DNA of 7,312 bases, taken from Candidatus Eiseniibacteriota bacterium (GTDB lineage Bacteria > Joyebacterota > Joyebacteria > Joyebacterales > Joyebacteraceae). The position numbers were made by a program, and so were the translations under genes. Numbering within the stretch: position 1 is the stretch's first letter; every line of letters begins with the position of its first letter. The notes under the pieces are model-generated. The model was given only the letters and a program-made list of their open reading frames with translations, did not search any database and was not told where the DNA came from. This document shows, one piece after another, positions 5,383 through 7,312 of this stretch. The stretch is taken from the NCBI GenBank assembly GCA_030609605.1, contig JAUWBY010000111.1, forward strand, positions 1-7,312. The letters are read 5' to 3'.

Positions 5383-7312
5383 ATGAGGATAGGAGTCTAC
5401 GTGTGCCACTGCGGTGGCAACATATCAGAGACGGTGGACGTCAAGGCAGTCGCGGCGGCCGCGGAGCAACGGCCCGGCGTCGTGCTCGCGCGTGACTACA
5501 GTCACATGTGTTCCGATCTCGGGCAGAAGCTCATCCTGGAGGACATCAAGGAGCATAACCTCGACAGAGTCGTGGTTGCCGCGTGCTCGCCGCACTTCCA
5601 GGGTGCGACATTCATGAATGTGCTTGAGACCGGGGGCTTAAGTCCGTACGTGTTCGAAATGGCCAACATCCGCGAGCAGTGCGCGTGGCCTCACTTCGGC
5701 GAGCCGGAGACAGCTACGCTGAAATCGATAGAGCTCACGAACATGGCCATCGCGAAGGCCGGTCTCGATGAGTCGCTCAGCAAGAAGACGATGCCGATCG
5801 GAAAGAGGGTGCTCGTCATAGGCGGGGGCATCGCAGGAATCCAAGCGTCTCTCGATCTTGCCGACTCGGGTTTCGAGGTCCACCTGGTCGAGAAGGACCC
5901 CTCGATCGGCGGCAAGATGGCACAGCTGTCGAGGACATTCCCCACCGAGGATTGCTCCGCGTGCATCCTGAGCCCGAAGATGGCGGACGTGCCTGCCAAC
6001 CCGGACATCGAGCTGCTTACGTACTCGGAGATCGAGAGCGTCGAGGGTTACCTCGGCAATTTCGAGGTCACGGTCGTTAGAAGATCGACCTACGTCGATC
6101 CCGACCTGTGTACAGCGTGTGGGCTCTGCGAAGAAGCCTGCCCCGTCAAGGTCCCCAGTGAGTTCGAAGTAGGCCTCCGCGACCGCAAGGCCATCTACGT
6201 ACCGTTCGACTTCGCTGTTCCATACAAGTACTTGATTGACGAAAGCGTGTGTCTGAGACTCACCAAGGGTGGTGAGATCTGCGGACTCTGCCAAAAGGCG
6301 TGCCCAAAGGACGCGATTGATTTCAGTAGGAAGCCCGAAAAGGTCCGCTTCACCGTCGATACGGTCGTCGTTGCCACGGGGTACGACATCTTCGACGCGA
6401 CGGAGAAGAAAGTCTACGGATACGGGGAGTACAAGAATGTCATCACGGCGCTCGAGATGGAGCGCATGATCGTTAACGCATCAGCGGGCACGCCCCTGAG
6501 ACCAATCAAGGGCCGGATCGGCTTCATCCAGTGTGTGGGATCCAGAGACGAGCAGGTCGGCAACGAGTACTGCTCGAGAGTGTGCTGCATGTACGCAACC
6601 AAGCTCTCGCAACTACTCAAGCGTTCCGATCCCACAAGAGAGATCTACGTTTTCTATACGGATCTTCGGGCGTTTGGAAAGGGGTTCGAGGAGTACTACA
6701 AGCGAGCGCAGACGGACGGCGTGAAGTTCGTGCGCGGCCGCGTGGCTGAGCTCCTCGAGGATCCGGTCACAAAGAGCGTCACCGTCAAGGTAGAGGACAC
6801 TCTTTCTCGCCGGATGATAGAGGCGGAGTTCGATCTCGTCGTGCTGTCGGTGGGACTCAAGCCGAACGCGGGTACGGAGAGGATCGCGGAGATACTGAAG
6901 CTCGCGAAGAGCCCCGACGGATTTCTGCAGGAGGCCCACCCCAAGTTCAGGCCCGTCGACACTCTCAAGGAAGGCATATTCCTCGCAGGCGCCGTCCAGG
7001 GACCGAAAGACATCCCGGACGCCGTGGCGTCGGCAAGCGCAGCTGCGGCGAGAGCCGTCCGACTGATGAACCAGGGTGAATTCTCTCTTGACCCGGTGCT
7101 CGCGTACGTCCACGAGGATATCTGCGATGGTTGCGGCCTCTGCGTGGAGAGCTGTCTGCCTGGTGCCATCTCCATCTCGTCGAACGTCGCACGGATCAAC
7201 GAGACGCTCTGCACGGGCTGCGGGATCTGCATTGCCGCGTGCCCGATCGATGCGATGGATCTCCACTGCTACGCGAACGACCAGCTTCTGGCTGAAGTCG
7301 AGGCCGCCATCT
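5383..7312 (+). CDS. hdrA: Second HdrA paralog, flavin/iron-sulfur electron-bifurcating subunit (3' end just beyond window)
   Basis: 643 codons are open from the ATG at 5383, which has GAGGGAG 5 nt upstream. By comparison with the leftward HdrA only a few residues are missing. Motifs are colinear with that protein: N-terminal cysteines 8, 10, 43, 68 and 100; FAD Rossmann motif VIGGGIAG at about 145-152; signature DCSACILSPKM at about 190-200; inserted ferredoxin unit C243/C246/C249/C253 and C290/C300/C303/C307; CVGSRDE and YCSRVCC at about 384-402; AGAVQGPKDIPDAV at about 535-548; C-terminal clusters C581/C584/C587/C591 and C610/C613/C616/C620. The last Cys of the first C-terminal motif is followed by Leu-Pro instead of Pro. 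By eye about half the residues match the first HdrA in the N-terminal half, so this is an old paralog and not a recent copy. It is divergently transcribed with its own promoter and may open a second hdr operon or supply an alternative HdrA to the leftward HdrBC. Alternative HdrA-like families such as QmoA/QmoB fit less well because all HdrA insert motifs are present. Confidence 0.94.
   Translation, partial: MRIGVYVCHCGGNISETVDVKAVAAAAEQRPGVVLARDYSHMCSDLGQKLILEDIKEHNLDRVVVAACSPHFQGATFMNVLETGGLSPYVFEMANIREQCAWPHFGEPETATLKSIELTNMAIAKAGLDESLSKKTMPIGKRVLVIGGGIAGIQASLDLADSGFEVHLVEKDPSIGGKMAQLSRTFPTEDCSACILSPKMADVPANPDIELLTYSEIESVEGYLGNFEVTVVRRSTYVDPDLCTACGLCEEACPVKVPSEFEVGLRDRKAIYVPFDFAVPYKYLIDESVCLRLTKGGEICGLCQKACPKDAIDFSRKPEKVRFTVDTVVVATGYDIFDATEKKVYGYGEYKNVITALEMERMIVNASAGTPLRPIKGRIGFIQCVGSRDEQVGNEYCSRVCCMYATKLSQLLKRSDPTREIYVFYTDLRAFGKGFEEYYKRAQTDGVKFVRGRVAELLEDPVTKSVTVKVEDTLSRRMIEAEFDLVVLSVGLKPNAGTERIAEILKLAKSPDGFLQEAHPKFRPVDTLKEGIFLAGAVQGPKDIPDAVASASAAAARAVRLMNQGEFSLDPVLAYVHEDICDGCGLCVESCLPGAISISSNVARINETLCTGCGICIAACPIDAMDLHCYANDQLLAEVEAAI

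Noticed and set aside
5011..5409. Possible 132-codon gene on the minus strand across the intergenic region
   Set aside because: It spans both promoters, overlaps the hdrC start out of frame and the start of the second hdrA antisense, and resembles nothing known.
5638..6294. Open frame of 218 codons on the minus strand
   Set aside because: It is antisense to the second hdrA, which has all its HdrA motifs in order.
6613..7266. Open frame of 217 codons on the minus strand
   Set aside because: It is antisense to the C-terminal half of the second hdrA; there is no motif or ribosome site support.

Overview
The window is a compact, GC-rich stretch of bacterial-type DNA: purine-rich Shine-Dalgarno sites precede most starts, genes are 1-80 nt apart, and sigma70-like promoter boxes are visible. 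It holds flavin/iron-sulfur electron-transfer genes of the heterodisulfide reductase (Hdr) type. The gene content points to a strict anaerobe with acetogen-, sulfate-reducer- or syntroph-like energy metabolism. The phylum cannot be fixed from this sequence, and no methanogen-specific gene is present.

Left arm (positions 1-5021, minus strand). Reading from the divergent promoter leftward, the order is hdrC, hdrB, hdrA, mvhD, an SdhB/FrdB-like iron-sulfur protein, and an SdhA/FrdA-like flavoprotein cut off by the window edge. The first four genes are tightly packed: 17 nt between hdrC and hdrB, and only a few nt at hdrB/hdrA and hdrA/mvhD. An 80-nt spacer then precedes the FrdB/FrdA-like pair. 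HdrC (two [4Fe-4S] motifs), HdrB (two intact CCG domains), HdrA (FAD plus several Fe-S motifs) and MvhD ([2Fe-2S]) form a recognisable electron-bifurcating Hdr core. No hydrogenase (MvhAG), formate dehydrogenase or FlxABCD gene is visible. The FrdAB-like pair sits where a partner enzyme would be expected, so a soluble Hdr-coupled fumarate- or enoate-type reductase is a reasonable hypothesis.

Middle (5022-5382). A 361-bp divergent intergenic region separates the operon from a rightward gene. It contains two opposed promoter candidates with mirrored GTCAAC/GTTGAC -35 elements. The predicted hdrC leader has three tandem inverted repeats, one of them a perfect 21-bp palindrome, with a shared heptamer that allows alternative pairing. 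The other leader has a cUUCGg-capped hairpin.

Right arm (5383-7312, plus strand). A second, full-featured HdrA paralog is transcribed away from the first operon. It reaches the window edge only a few codons short of its expected end. The two HdrA proteins are colinear, with the same cofactor motifs but clearly diverged sequences, so the locus probably encodes two Hdr modules or one core with alternative HdrA subunits. No RNA genes, mobile elements or CRISPR arrays were seen.
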